From positions 682,001 through 746,000 of the forward strand of contig NZ_CP150634.1 in NCBI RefSeq assembly GCF_038051925.1: 64,000 bases of DNA, written 5' to 3'. Positions 26,511-35,984 of this stretch are shown here, piece after piece; positions within the stretch are counted from its first letter, which is position 1, and every line of letters begins with the position of its first letter. The position numbers were made by a program, and so were the translations under genes. The stretch comes from Methylotuvimicrobium sp. KM2. GTDB taxonomy: Bacteria > Pseudomonadota > Gammaproteobacteria > Methylococcales > Methylomonadaceae. The notes under the pieces were generated by a model. The model worked only from the letters and a program-made list of their open reading frames with translations, was not told the DNA's origin and ran no database searches.

Positions 26511-27516
26511 CCGCATGACCGCATCGGATTAGATCAATTTTGCAGTTTCCAAAGCTCCGCTTGTCGGCCTCGGGAAGCAGGAACTTCCGGGGACTGCATT
26601 CCCAAGCAAAGAGCTAGGGAATGGGTGCTGGTACAAACAAGATACCCGATTCCACCCAAAGTTCCACCGATAAACTCAAATTCAGCCGCGTGAACGCCAC
26701 CGGTTCGGTGCTTCAAAAAGCCGGCCTGGTTCGCGACGCCGAAAATCGTACGCTGTTGCAAAAAGCCGATGATTAATGAATTGAATGATTTAACCCGCGG
26801 GCTTGCGTTATGAGGAGGCATATTGTTTGGCTTTACAGAGCCAAAGATAGAAATACTTGGATGCTAGTCGGGCCTAAAGAAGACCCAGGTGCGCGCACGG
26901 CAGGGAGAGCTACACATGCGCCTACGCAACCCGACGCTTCGCTTACCCGCGGCGGATTGGGAGCTGGAGTCGTGGCCCCCGATGCCGAAGCTACGCACCG
27001 GGACACTTCGAAGAGTGGCCGCCCAGTGGGAGCGGGAAGCAAGATTAAGATTGCCCGATTCCCCCAAAAGTTTCACCGATAATCTTAAATTCAGCCACGC
27101 CTAGAGCGGCGCCGGCAACGATATCCGCGCTTCGGCGCTCAGGAAAACCGGCCTGGTCAATGAATTAGATAATTCGGCCCGTGTCGGCTTGCACCCGTAT
27201 TGCATGGCTTTCCGGAGCCAAAGGCAGAAATACCAGGATGGTAACGAGCTGTGAATTCAAACCAAGTGGCGCAAGCTCAGCTTCTGATGCACTTGCGCCT
27301 ACGCGTCTTGAACTCTGCTGCAAATAACCGATGATTTGCGCAAGGACTTCAAGCGCCAATGGGGAACCCTTCTCGAAAACTATGTATACCGAACTCTGAA
27401 AGCTAGAGAGCTTGTCGTGCTGCATTTCCAAGTAAGGAGCTTGGGGATGCACGGAAGGTATCGATTTCCATGAAGAACCGCAAAAACCATAAAATGCTAT
27501 TGGTTTGATATATTTT
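26511..27516. other. Decayed, gene-free region with a diverged duplication
   Basis: No intact gene is supported. Two segments about 410 bases apart (about 26640-26860 and 27050-27240) share order and wording: GATACCCGATTCC/TGCCCGATTCC, CACCGATAA, AATTCAGCC, CCGGCCTGGT, AATGAATT and GGCTTTACAGAGCC/GGCTTTCCGGAGCC. The first encodes a C-terminal-looking tail (VLQKAGLVRDAENRTLLQKA, then DD and a stop). CCCAAGCxxxxAGCTTGGG-type small hairpins also occur. Confidence 0.45.
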
Positions 27517-27672
27517 TCAGTTGCTAAATAAAATGGATAAGAACAAACCAGTTATCAACCATTTCAAGAAGCTATCCTGTCGGTGATCGATGTCGAAAAG
27601 CCAGCACGACAAACGCCATATCGAATACAGAAAGCCTAGAAACGCCAGTAACAACCCGATTAAGACGCCCAT
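27517..27672 (-). CDS. Mini membrane protein downstream of the HIRAN gene
   Basis: 51 residues from the ATG at 27672, five bases after the HIRAN stop. Two hydrophobic segments (MGVLIGLLLAFLGFLYSIW and FLKWLITGLFLSILFS) flank a short charged linker (DIDHRQDS). No family is recognised and the ribosome site is weak. Its place at the end of a tight minus-strand run suggests translation coupled to the HIRAN gene. Confidence 0.45.
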   Translation of the reverse strand: MGVLIGLLLAFLGFLYSIWRLSCWLFDIDHRQDSFLKWLITGLFLSILFSN

Positions 27673-27677
27673 ATCCG

Positions 27678-28085
27678 TTATCGTTCGGTCAGATGAACCG
27701 CGAACTGGATGCGCTTCCATGGATTATGCGACTTGTTCAACGCAACGATACGCGCGCTCAAGCGCCTGCCGTTATCCAACAAATGGCAGCAGGCGGCATT
27801 GTCGATGCGCGGCACGTAGCCGAGCTTGTAACCCCGCCATTCGACGCGAACCGCACGCGGGTCGTAGCGGTTTTCAGGCTCGCGAATCAAGTGAAGATCA
27901 TCGTTTACGGACAATCGATCCCACACCGCTTCGCCTTCGTGATACTGGAAACCGGCGATCGGCGAGCGTTGTAATTCGATGTCCGGCTGGTTATCCGTTT
28001 GCCGCCTGAAAGAACGTGTTTCCGCCGATACGCTGCCCGCGCCGAGTAGCGCTGTCAATGCCGTGATAAAAGATCGTCTTTTCAT
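27678..28085 (-). CDS. Exported HIRAN-domain protein
   Basis: 135 residues. HIRAN core at about 38-130: SPIAGFQYHEGEAVWDRL, LIREPENRYDPRAVRVEW, KLGYVPRIDNAACCHLLDNG. HIRAN domains of the helicase HLTF bind 3' ends of single-stranded DNA at stalled forks. Unusually for a DNA-binding domain, the N terminus (MKRRSFITALTALLGAGSVSA) looks like a Tat or Sec signal peptide. It lies 9 bases after an unknown gene and 5 bases before the mini membrane protein. Confidence 0.8.
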   Translation of the reverse strand: MKRRSFITALTALLGAGSVSAETRSFRRQTDNQPDIELQRSPIAGFQYHEGEAVWDRLSVNDDLHLIREPENRYDPRAVRVEWRGYKLGYVPRIDNAACCHLLDNGRRLSARIVALNKSHNPWKRIQFAVHLTER

Positions 28086-28094
28086 GTGCTTACC

Positions 28095-29174
28095 TCAATG
28101 ATGCACCAGCCATAAATAGCCTTGCAGCCATAACCTTCCTTCGATGTCCTGGCCGATTTGCGGCGGTTCCGAACCGGACCAGACTTTGCGTGAAATATAG
28201 ATGTCCAAGTCGGCATCTTCGTCAAATCGCATGACCGTCGCGCGAACCCGCCAACCCTCTTGACCGAGCCAATCCTTGAATTCGCATACCGACTTGATAG
28301 GAGCATGAAAACTGTAATCGTCGCGGTCCCAGTCGGTTATCGGCAAAAAGATTGCCGAACCGTCAAAAGAAATCGTCAACTCGGTCGATACAGGCGTTTC
28401 TTCGGCGGATAAATGCCGGTTGAGCCAGGCCGCTTCGTCGGGATGTCGCTTGATTGGCATTTCCAAATGCTCGGCAGGCCGAGCGTCGTAGGCGATTCCC
28501 GCTAAAATGAAGTCGTATGTTCGCCCTGACTCATACCAATGACGGTTGATCAAAAAACGGGTGTCGAAAAACTCGATTTCGGCAATGCCCCAGCTTGCTT
28601 TTATTGTGGCTTCGACGCCGCTTTCCCATACCGAAACCCTGTCGAGTGTCAGCGTTTGTTGCATGCCGGCATCGGAAAATGGGAAGATTCCGACAACCCC
28701 ATTGCCCTCCGGTTTTTTGTCGATGACGATTGCCAAACCTTGTTGCCGTTCCGGCCAGGCTAATTGAAAGCCTTCTCGCCAAGTTTCCGGTTTAATACGA
28801 GGCGGCGGATAAAAGTCGCCGTAACCTGATTGCACCGATGCTTGCGGCAGAATTTCCGGCAATTGCTCCAACAGATCCTGTGCGTCGGCAAAGAACGCCA
28901 GCCAATGCGATCCTGGAAAATGCTCGGCTTCGGCGGTTTCATAAACAAACGTCGAATCGGGCCAAGATGCCGGAATATCCGATTTGTCAGCATTTTCCTC
29001 CGGGAGCAATGGTTTGGCGAAGAGTTCCTGCTCAAGTAATTCTTTCTTGATCAGTACTTCTTTACGATTTTCCAGCTCGAGACCGACATACTGCTCGCCA
29101 ACGAAGCAAACACGGCAGTGACCATGTTTTGGATGTTGAATGATGCTGTTCAATGTCAAATCGTTTGCATGCAT
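28095..29174 (-). CDS. Unknown protein upstream of the HIRAN gene
   Basis: 359 residues from ATG 29174; a TTG at 29186 is an alternative. The first 45 residues (IIQHPKHGHCRVCFVGEQY, VLIKKELL) resemble a small beta-barrel such as a CarD/Tudor-like fold. The rest is mixed alpha/beta with many tryptophans and acidic patches (WREGFQLAWPERQ, PITDWDRDDYSFHAPI). I do not recognise a family. It forms a tight minus-strand run with the HIRAN and mini membrane genes. Confidence 0.6.
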   Translation of the reverse strand: MHANDLTLNSIIQHPKHGHCRVCFVGEQYVGLELENRKEVLIKKELLEQELFAKPLLPEENADKSDIPASWPDSTFVYETAEAEHFPGSHWLAFFADAQDLLEQLPEILPQASVQSGYGDFYPPPRIKPETWREGFQLAWPERQQGLAIVIDKKPEGNGVVGIFPFSDAGMQQTLTLDRVSVWESGVEATIKASWGIAEIEFFDTRFLINRHWYESGRTYDFILAGIAYDARPAEHLEMPIKRHPDEAAWLNRHLSAEETPVSTELTISFDGSAIFLPITDWDRDDYSFHAPIKSVCEFKDWLGQEGWRVRATVMRFDEDADLDIYISRKVWSGSEPPQIGQDIEGRLWLQGYLWLVHH

Positions 29175-29384
29175 GGCGTTACTCAAAGGTCGGTAATGGG
29201 ATGTTGATTTGCGTTAGGCGATTTGCTGTTTCCCAAACTCCGGTTTGGGAAACCCTTGCCGGCATCGGGAAGCAGAGCTTCCAGTCCTGCATTCCCAAGC
29301 AAGAGCTTAGGAATGAGCGGAATTTTAAAATCCCTAACGCGAGGCCAGCATAAACTCTCAGTGGCTCAAAAACTGAGGCAGCGC

Positions 29385-30359
29385 TCAATCCCGGTAAATT
29401 TTTGCGATGCGGTTTGCTTCTTCGGCGACAGTATCGCGCAAGGATGGCGGCGATTCGACTTCGACATGATGGCCGTGGCGAAGAATGTCCATTAACAATT
29501 CGCGTGTGTCGGCGAACGGCAATGTGAGACGGTAGCTGCCGTCCGGCAAATCCTCGCCGACTTGATCGGGATGCCAGCTTTCGTAACGGACCCAGCGGGA
29601 ACGCTCCGCCGAAAATTTCAAAACCGCCCAATCGACGGGTTGGCCCGAGAAGATGCCGTAAGCGCGGGCCAAATGTTCGTCGAGTCGCTCGGGCGGTATG
29701 TCGCGCGCGGCATCGGGCGAAATCGTCATTCGCTTCAGGCAGTCCACCGAAAACGTTCGCAAGGACTGCCGCCAGTGACACCAGGCGTCCAGATACCAGT
29801 TGTCGCGGTAGTGAATCAACCGTTGCGGGGAGACGATACGCCGGTTGATTTCATCACGTCCGCGGTTCCAAGCGTCGATTTCGAGTCGCTTGCGATTCAA
29901 CAAGGCTGAAGCGATTTCACTGAAAAAATGCGGCTCGACGTGGCGTTTCGCGATCGATAGCAGCCTAACTCGCTCGGCGATTTCGCCGGCCTGATGACCG
30001 CCGGCTTCCAGCAAACCGGTCAGGCGCGTCTGCAATGGAGCGATATGTCTAGCCAGGATGCCGGGTTCGAGGTCCGACAGCAATTTTTGTGCGGCCAACA
30101 ATGCATACAATTCTCCGGCACTGAACCACAATCCGGGAAGCTCGTGAGCTGGTCCTTCACAAGGCGGATCGTCGAAGCGATAACCGCCTTCCTCACGGTC
30201 CCAAACGATCGGCGCATGCAAGCGGTCGCGTAGATATTCGATGTCGCGCGTGAACGTGGAGCGGGAGATGCAGAGTCGTTCGAGAAAAACGGCGATCGGC
30301 ACGACGCGCTGCTGGCGTAGCAGGTGTTCAATCGCGTAAAAGCGTTCGGTTCGGTTCAT
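29385..30359 (-). CDS. WYL-domain transcriptional regulator (YafY family)
   Basis: 324 residues from the Met that opens the helix-turn-helix (MNRTERFYAIEHLL); the frame extends 12 codons further. Winged HTH at about 1-60 (SRSTFTRDIEYLRDRL), WYL domain at about 130-205 (RDNWYLDAWCHW) and a C-terminal extension. WYL regulators sense ligands such as nucleic-acid products and control phage defence systems (BrxR, CapW) and the DNA-damage response. It is divergent from the helicase fusion gene across about 420 bases of repeats. Confidence 0.9.
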   Translation of the reverse strand: MNRTERFYAIEHLLRQQRVVPIAVFLERLCISRSTFTRDIEYLRDRLHAPIVWDREEGGYRFDDPPCEGPAHELPGLWFSAGELYALLAAQKLLSDLEPGILARHIAPLQTRLTGLLEAGGHQAGEIAERVRLLSIAKRHVEPHFFSEIASALLNRKRLEIDAWNRGRDEINRRIVSPQRLIHYRDNWYLDAWCHWRQSLRTFSVDCLKRMTISPDAARDIPPERLDEHLARAYGIFSGQPVDWAVLKFSAERSRWVRYESWHPDQVGEDLPDGSYRLTLPFADTRELLMDILRHGHHVEVESPPSLRDTVAEEANRIAKIYRD

Positions 30360-30394
30360 TGGCGGATTCGGTGTATTGTTATCGCTGTTTCCCA

Positions 30395-30720
30395 AGCTCC
30401 GTTCTCATCGTTATACATAAGTCAAAAATTATGGTTTTGCAATCTTAGCTAATGAGGCTTCGATACCATTTTTTGTCGCCCAACGTTCCCGACTTTCCCT
30501 CACCTAGCGTTAGGTGAGGGACGACGAAGGCGTCGCTCCCACAAGGGGCTGAATGCTCTGTGGGAGCAATCCCCTGATCGCGATTTCGGAGCCACTGATA
30601 TCCAATATCCGCAGATTTATCAAACAGCACCGTTTCCATTTATACGATGACCTCTGTTTAGGAAGTTTACCGATACTTGTGTATAAAGGCGAGAGCAGAG
30701 CTTGGGAATGAGCGGAACGT
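30395..30720. repeat. Mosaic repeat (type C) between the WYL and helicase genes
   Basis: Shares the TCCCTCACCTAGCGTTAGGTGAGGGA hairpin core (about 30496-30521; shorter arms than elsewhere), GTGGGAGC units and ATACCATTTTTTGTCGCCCA with 11585-11960 and 35985-36425. Any shared operator for the divergent genes would have to lie here or in the 60 bases before the helicase start. Confidence 0.65.
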
Positions 30721-30780
30721 AAGAATGGTTTACAATCAATCAACAATAACTCCGCGCCTCAGTGCGAGAAATAGATAACT

Positions 30781-33700
30781 ATGACAACGGACTGGCAAGC
30801 CTTTCAAAACGACTGTTGCAGCCTCGATCTCGAAACTAACGAAAACGGCGAGATTTTTGCGCTCGGCGGGCGCTTTCGCGGGCAGGAGTTTATTCGCAAG
30901 GCGCCTTTCGATATTCGAAGAGTCTTAGGCGAATTCGACCGCTTTGCCTCCGAGGCTGAATGTATCCTAGGTCATAACCTGCTCGGCCACGACTTGCCGG
31001 TTTGCCGTGCGATAGCTCCGAATCATGGCTTTTTGAACAAACCGGTCGTCGATACGCTGTATCTGTCGCCGCTGGCTTTTCCCGAAAATCCGTATCATCG
31101 CCTCGTCAAGAATTACGAGTTGGTGCGCGACGGCCTGAGCGATCCTTTGCTCGACGCCAAGTTGGCCGAGTCGCTGTTTCAGGATCAATGGAATGCCTTG
31201 CGCGAACAGCAACAAGCCTTCGGCATCGTATCGTTTTATCACTACGCCTTTTCCGGCGATCCTGATTTCAGCGGAATCTGCCGCATGATGGAGTCCGTTG
31301 GGGCCGAATTACCGGGCGCCTCGCAAGCCTTCGATATATTCAAGCAAACCTCGTCCGGTAAAGTCTGCGAGACCGCGTTCAACAAGGTCGTGTTGTCCTA
31401 TCTGCCCGATCCACGTTTGCGTCAAGCGTTGGCTTATTGCCTAGCCTGGCTGCGGGTCGCGGGCGGCAATTCGGTGCTGCCGCCGTGGGTTCGGCAACGC
31501 TTTCACGATGTCGCGCCGGTGTTAAGTCAACTGCGCGATATTCCATGCGGCAATCCGGCATGCGCTTATTGCGCCGGCGTGCACGATCCGGTGAGTCAAT
31601 TGACGCGCTATTTCGGATTTCCGGCTTTTCGCGAGGAACCGGCAAGCGATGACGGCGGCAGCTTACAGCAAGCGATCGTGCAGGCCGCGATGAGCGACCG
31701 GCCGTTGTTTGCGGTATTGCCGACCGGCGGCGGTAAGTCGTTGTGTTTTCAATTGCCGGCATTGGTGCGCTATCAGCGGCGCGGCGTGTTGACGGTCGTG
31801 ATTTCGCCGCTGCAGGCCTTGATGAAGGATCAGGTCGATAATTTGCGCAACAAGACCGGCGCGCCGAATGTCGCCGCGCTCTACGGTCTGTTGACCGCAC
31901 CCGAGCGAGGCGAAGTGCTCAGAGCGATACAGTTGGGCGACATCGCGATACTCTATGTCTCTCCCGAACAACTGCGCAATACCGGTTTTCAAAATGCGAT
32001 CGCGCAACGAGAAATCGGCTGCTGGGTGTTCGACGAAGCGCATTGTTTATCGAAATGGGGACACGATTTTCGGCCCGATTATCTCTATGCCGCGCGCTTC
32101 ATCAAGGAATTCGCCGCGAAGCACCACGCGCCGCTGCCGCCGGTGCAATGCTTCACCGCGACCGCGAAGCAAGACGTCAAGGATGAAATCATCGATTATT
32201 TCCGCGCTCATTTGGGTCAGGAGCTGGCGGTTTTCGAGGGCGGCGTCGAACGCAGCAATTTGCATTTCGAAGTGCAGACCGTCAATGCCGCCGACAAGTA
32301 TCCGCGCATCCACTCCCTATTGACCGAGCGCTTGACCGGCAAGACCGGCAGCGCGATCGTTTATTGTTCGACCCAAAAAAACACCGAAGCGGTGGCCGAG
32401 TTTCTGCAACAAGCAGGATGGCAAGCCGAGGCCTTTCACGCCGGCAAGGATGCGGCCGAGAAAAAGCATATCCAGGAAAACTTCGTCGGCGGCATCACCC
32501 GCGTGATTAGCGCGACCAATGCGTTCGGCATGGGTATCGACAAGGAAGACGTACGCTTGGTGATTCATGCCGACATTCCGGGCTCGCTCGAAAACTATTT
32601 GCAGGAAGCGGGGCGCGCCGGGCGCGACCGTCAGGATGCCGAATGCGTGCTGTTGTTCGATGAGAACGATATCGACACGCAATTCAAACTATCGGCGCAC
32701 TCGCAAATCACGCAGCGCGATATCGCACAGTTGCTACGCGGAATCAGGCGATGCAAAAAAGACAAGTCCGGCAATGTCGTCTTGACGGCCGGCGAGCTAT
32801 TGCAGAACGATGCGGTCGACACGTCGTTCGGTAGCGACGATTATAATGCCGCAACTAAAGTCGTCACGGCGGTTTCTTGGCTGGAGCGGGCCGGTTTCGT
32901 GGAGCGCAACGAAAACCGTACGCAAGTTTTCCAGGGTCGACCGAAGGTCAAAAGTCTCGACGAAGCCGAAGCCAAGATCGATAAATTACCGCTGTCGCAA
33001 CGCCAGAAAAAGCGCTGGCTGGCGATTCTCGAAGAATTGTTCAATGCCGACAGTGACGAAGGCTTCAGCGCCGACCAACTGGCGATGCTCGGCGCGTTTG
33101 CCGAAAATGACGAAGACAAACCCGGCGAAACAGCCAGTCAACGCGTGATCAGAACTTTGTACGACATGGCCGAGCAGGGGCTGATTCAAAAAAGTCTGCT
33201 ACTGACCGCATTCATCCGCTACAAGGTGACCCAATCATCTCAGGCACGGTTAACCAAGGTCTGCGATCTGGAGAGGGCGATGATCGCCGCGATGCGTGAA
33301 TTAGCGCCCGATGCCGCAGGCGACGATTGGCAGGTCTTGTCGCTTCGGCATCTGAACCAACATTTGCTGGATCAAGGTTTCGAACAAAGCCATTTGGAAG
33401 CGCTGCGCCTGTTGTTGAACAGTTTGAGTCGGGACGGCTTGGGCCTTGCCGGCAACAAAGGCAGTTTGTTCGTGCGCCATCGGGGGCTCGATCAATATGC
33501 GGTCAAATTAAACCGCGGCTGGCCCGCGCTGATTGCGACTGCCGAAAAACGGCAAGGCATCGCCAAGATCGTGTTGGATTGCATCGTCCGAAGGGTACCG
33601 GAAGGCACGCCGCCGGCCGCCGATGTGCTGGTCGAATTTGCCGCCGAAGACTTGCTCTCGGCCTTGCAGCAAGATGCGGTCGCATTGGCGGAAGTGAAAG

Positions 33701-35949
33701 ATCCGCTCGCAGCGGTCGAGCGGGCGCTGAATTTTTTGCATGAACAAAAAATCATTACCTTGCAAAAAGGCCTGGCGGTTTTTCGTCAGGCGATGACCAT
33801 CAATGTTTTGCCGGAAGCAAAATCGCGGCGCTACCGCAAGGGCGATTACGAACCGCTGTCGCAGCATTACGGCGAACGGGTGTTTCAGGTGCATGTGATG
33901 AACGAATATGCGCGGCGCGGACTCGAAAAAATCGGTCAGGCGCTGGCCTTCGTCGTCGCCTATTTTTCGCTCGATAAGGCCGAATTCGTGCAGCGCTATT
34001 TTGCCGGGCGCAAGGAAATACTCGAACGCGCGGCCAGCCAACAAGCCTTTCAGCGCATCGCCTCCGATCTCAATAACCCCGAGCAAATCGCGCTGGTCTC
34101 GGCGCCGGAAGACGACAATGCGCTGATTCTGGCGGGGCCGGGTTCCGGAAAGACGCGTGTCGTCGTGCACCGCTGCGCGTATTTGTTACGCGTCAAGCAA
34201 GTACCGGCGCGGGCGATTTTGGTACTGTGTTTCAACCGTTCCGCCGCGAATGAAATTCGGCGCCGGTTGATCGAGCTGGCCGGCGATGAAGCACGCTACG
34301 TAACCGTGCAAACCTATCATGGTTTCAGTTTGCGCTTGACCGGTCATGCCGTAAGCGGTCTGTACAGCGACGGTGAAGCCTCGAGCGAACCGTTCGCCGA
34401 AATGATCGGCGAGGCGATTGCTCTGTTGAAGGGCGAAAAAAATTTGCTCGGCGTCGAACCGGACGCAGCCCGAGATAGATTGCTGGCCGGTTACCGTTTC
34501 ATCCTGGTTGACGAATACCAGGATATCGACGAGGCACAATACCGGCTCATTTCAGCGATTGCCGGACGCAGTCTCGACGACGACAGCCGATTGACGATTC
34601 TCGCGGTCGGCGACGACGACCAGAATATTTACCAATTTCGCGGCGCGAATGTCGAGTTCATCCGGCAATTTCAGCAAGACTATCAAGCGCAGGTGCATTA
34701 CCTAGTCGAAAATTACCGCTCGAGCGCGCATATCATTGCCGCCTCGAACGCCTTGATCGGACATAACCGGGATAGGATGAAACAACAGCATCCGATACGG
34801 ATCAACAAACAGCGAGGCAATCTCGAGCCCGGCGGGCGATGGCAAGCGCTCGATACCCTAACGCGCGGCAGAGTTAGGCAAATCGATACCCTAGGCGAGT
34901 CGATGCAAGCCTTGCAGGTTGCCGAAGAACTCAAGCGGCTGCGGCAATTAGACGTTCGCCTGCAATGGCCGAACTGCGCGGTGCTTGCACGCGAATGGCA
35001 GTTTTTGAGTCCGGTTCGGGCCGTTTTCGAGGCGCAAGGCATTCCTGTCAGCATCGTGCTGCCGGCCGATCGCAGGCCGCCGCCGTTTCGCATTCGCGAA
35101 AACGCGGGTTTACTCGATGCGTTGAAACATCATGAGGAACCGCTGACGCGTCCGTCTTATTGGCTCGATTGGTTGGACGAACATTATGGCGAGCAACCGG
35201 GTAACCCATGGCTATTGCAGCTCAAAGGACTTCTCGGCGACTGGCGGAATGTAACCGGAGACGGCGAGACGGCCAATAGTCAGACTCTCGATTTCATCGC
35301 CGAAACGCTCGTCGAACAACGCCTCGACCGAACCTTCGGACAGGGCGTCTTGCTCGGCACCGTGCATTCGGTCAAAGGTCTCGAATTCGATCATGTCGTG
35401 GTAATCGACGGCGGTTGGAATTCGCGAGCCGGAGAAGAAGAGCAGCGCCGTCTACTCTATGTTGCAATGACCCGCGCGCGAGAAACGCTTTGCCTGATGC
35501 ATCGTAAGGATCTTCGCAATCCGTATCTGTCCGAGCTACGGGGCGATCATTTGCTGATTACCGAAGCGCCGGAGCTCGACGCGCAAGATCGGCCAATCAT
35601 TCTTCGCGATTACGAAATCCTGGGCTTAAAAGACTTCAACATCGGTTATGCCGGTTTATTTCCCGAACAACATTCGATACACCGACGTCTCGCGGAATTG
35701 AATCCGGGCTGCGAACTGAATTTCGCCCGTATCAACAGTAAATTGGTTTTGCAATCCGGCGGCGAGACCGTAGCCGCGCTGTCGCAAAAAGCCCAACATG
35801 AATGGGCGGACAAATACGTCAATGCAGAAAAAGTGACCGTGCTTGCAATGATCCGCCGCCATGCCGAAGACGGCGAGGAGCAATATCGCAAGCGCTCTCA
35901 ATGCCCGGTATGGGAGATTCCGTTCGTCGAAGTCGTGTGTCGGGGCTAG
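30781..35949 (+). CDS. DEDDh exonuclease - RecQ helicase - UvrD helicase fusion
   Basis: 1722 residues. About 1-200: 3'-5' exonuclease-like, with SLDLE (Asp16, Glu18), GHNLLGHDLP and a C-terminal HRLV...LLDAKLAE motif. A possible zinc knuckle (CGNPACAYC) is near 259. About 290-900: superfamily 2 RecQ helicase with LPTGGGKS (about 316), FDEAHC (about 417), FTATAKQ and QEAGRAGRDRQ. About 1090-1640: superfamily 1 UvrD/Rep helicase with LAGPGSGKT (about 1120), VDEYQDID (about 1243), GDDDQNIYQFRG, ENYRSS, GTVHSVKGLEFDH and YVAMTRARE. It probably unwinds and trims DNA in repair or defence. Intact and apparently functional at all motor motifs. Its neighbours are a WYL regulator and a HIRAN protein. 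Confidence 0.9.
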   Translation: MTTDWQAFQNDCCSLDLETNENGEIFALGGRFRGQEFIRKAPFDIRRVLGEFDRFASEAECILGHNLLGHDLPVCRAIAPNHGFLNKPVVDTLYLSPLAFPENPYHRLVKNYELVRDGLSDPLLDAKLAESLFQDQWNALREQQQAFGIVSFYHYAFSGDPDFSGICRMMESVGAELPGASQAFDIFKQTSSGKVCETAFNKVVLSYLPDPRLRQALAYCLAWLRVAGGNSVLPPWVRQRFHDVAPVLSQLRDIPCGNPACAYCAGVHDPVSQLTRYFGFPAFREEPASDDGGSLQQAIVQAAMSDRPLFAVLPTGGGKSLCFQLPALVRYQRRGVLTVVISPLQALMKDQVDNLRNKTGAPNVAALYGLLTAPERGEVLRAIQLGDIAILYVSPEQLRNTGFQNAIAQREIGCWVFDEAHCLSKWGHDFRPDYLYAARFIKEFAAKHHAPLPPVQCFTATAKQDVKDEIIDYFRAHLGQELAVFEGGVERSNLHFEVQTVNAADKYPRIHSLLTERLTGKTGSAIVYCSTQKNTEAVAEFLQQAGWQAEAFHAGKDAAEKKHIQENFVGGITRVISATNAFGMGIDKEDVRLVIHADIPGSLENYLQEAGRAGRDRQDAECVLLFDENDIDTQFKLSAHSQITQRDIAQLLRGIRRCKKDKSGNVVLTAGELLQNDAVDTSFGSDDYNAATKVVTAVSWLERAGFVERNENRTQVFQGRPKVKSLDEAEAKIDKLPLSQRQKKRWLAILEELFNADSDEGFSADQLAMLGAFAENDEDKPGETASQRVIRTLYDMAEQGLIQKSLLLTAFIRYKVTQSSQARLTKVCDLERAMIAAMRELAPDAAGDDWQVLSLRHLNQHLLDQGFEQSHLEALRLLLNSLSRDGLGLAGNKGSLFVRHRGLDQYAVKLNRGWPALIATAEKRQGIAKIVLDCIVRRVPEGTPPAADVLVEFAAEDLLSALQQDAVALAEVKDPLAAVERALNFLHEQKIITLQKGLAVFRQAMTINVLPEAKSRRYRKGDYEPLSQHYGERVFQVHVMNEYARRGLEKIGQALAFVVAYFSLDKAEFVQRYFAGRKEILERAASQQAFQRIASDLNNPEQIALVSAPEDDNALILAGPGSGKTRVVVHRCAYLLRVKQVPARAILVLCFNRSAANEIRRRLIELAGDEARYVTVQTYHGFSLRLTGHAVSGLYSDGEASSEPFAEMIGEAIALLKGEKNLLGVEPDAARDRLLAGYRFILVDEYQDIDEAQYRLISAIAGRSLDDDSRLTILAVGDDDQNIYQFRGANVEFIRQFQQDYQAQVHYLVENYRSSAHIIAASNALIGHNRDRMKQQHPIRINKQRGNLEPGGRWQALDTLTRGRVRQIDTLGESMQALQVAEELKRLRQLDVRLQWPNCAVLAREWQFLSPVRAVFEAQGIPVSIVLPADRRPPPFRIRENAGLLDALKHHEEPLTRPSYWLDWLDEHYGEQPGNPWLLQLKGLLGDWRNVTGDGETANSQTLDFIAETLVEQRLDRTFGQGVLLGTVHSVKGLEFDHVVVIDGGWNSRAGEEEQRRLLYVAMTRARETLCLMHRKDLRNPYLSELRGDHLLITEAPELDAQDRPIILRDYEILGLKDFNIGYAGLFPEQHSIHRRLAELNPGCELNFARINSKLVLQSGGETVAALSQKAQHEWADKYVNAEKVTVLAMIRRHAEDGEEQYRKRSQCPVWEIPFVEVVCRG

Positions 35950-35984
35950 AAAAAACATTGGCTCTAAAATGTAACCCGACCCTG

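Noticed and set aside
26810-27104. Open frames of 70-90 codons on both strands
   Set aside because: High GC without stops, low-complexity products and no homology; they lie in decayed repeat DNA.
27720-28009. Plus-strand frames opposite the HIRAN gene
   Set aside because: Antisense shadows of a gene with clear domain homology.
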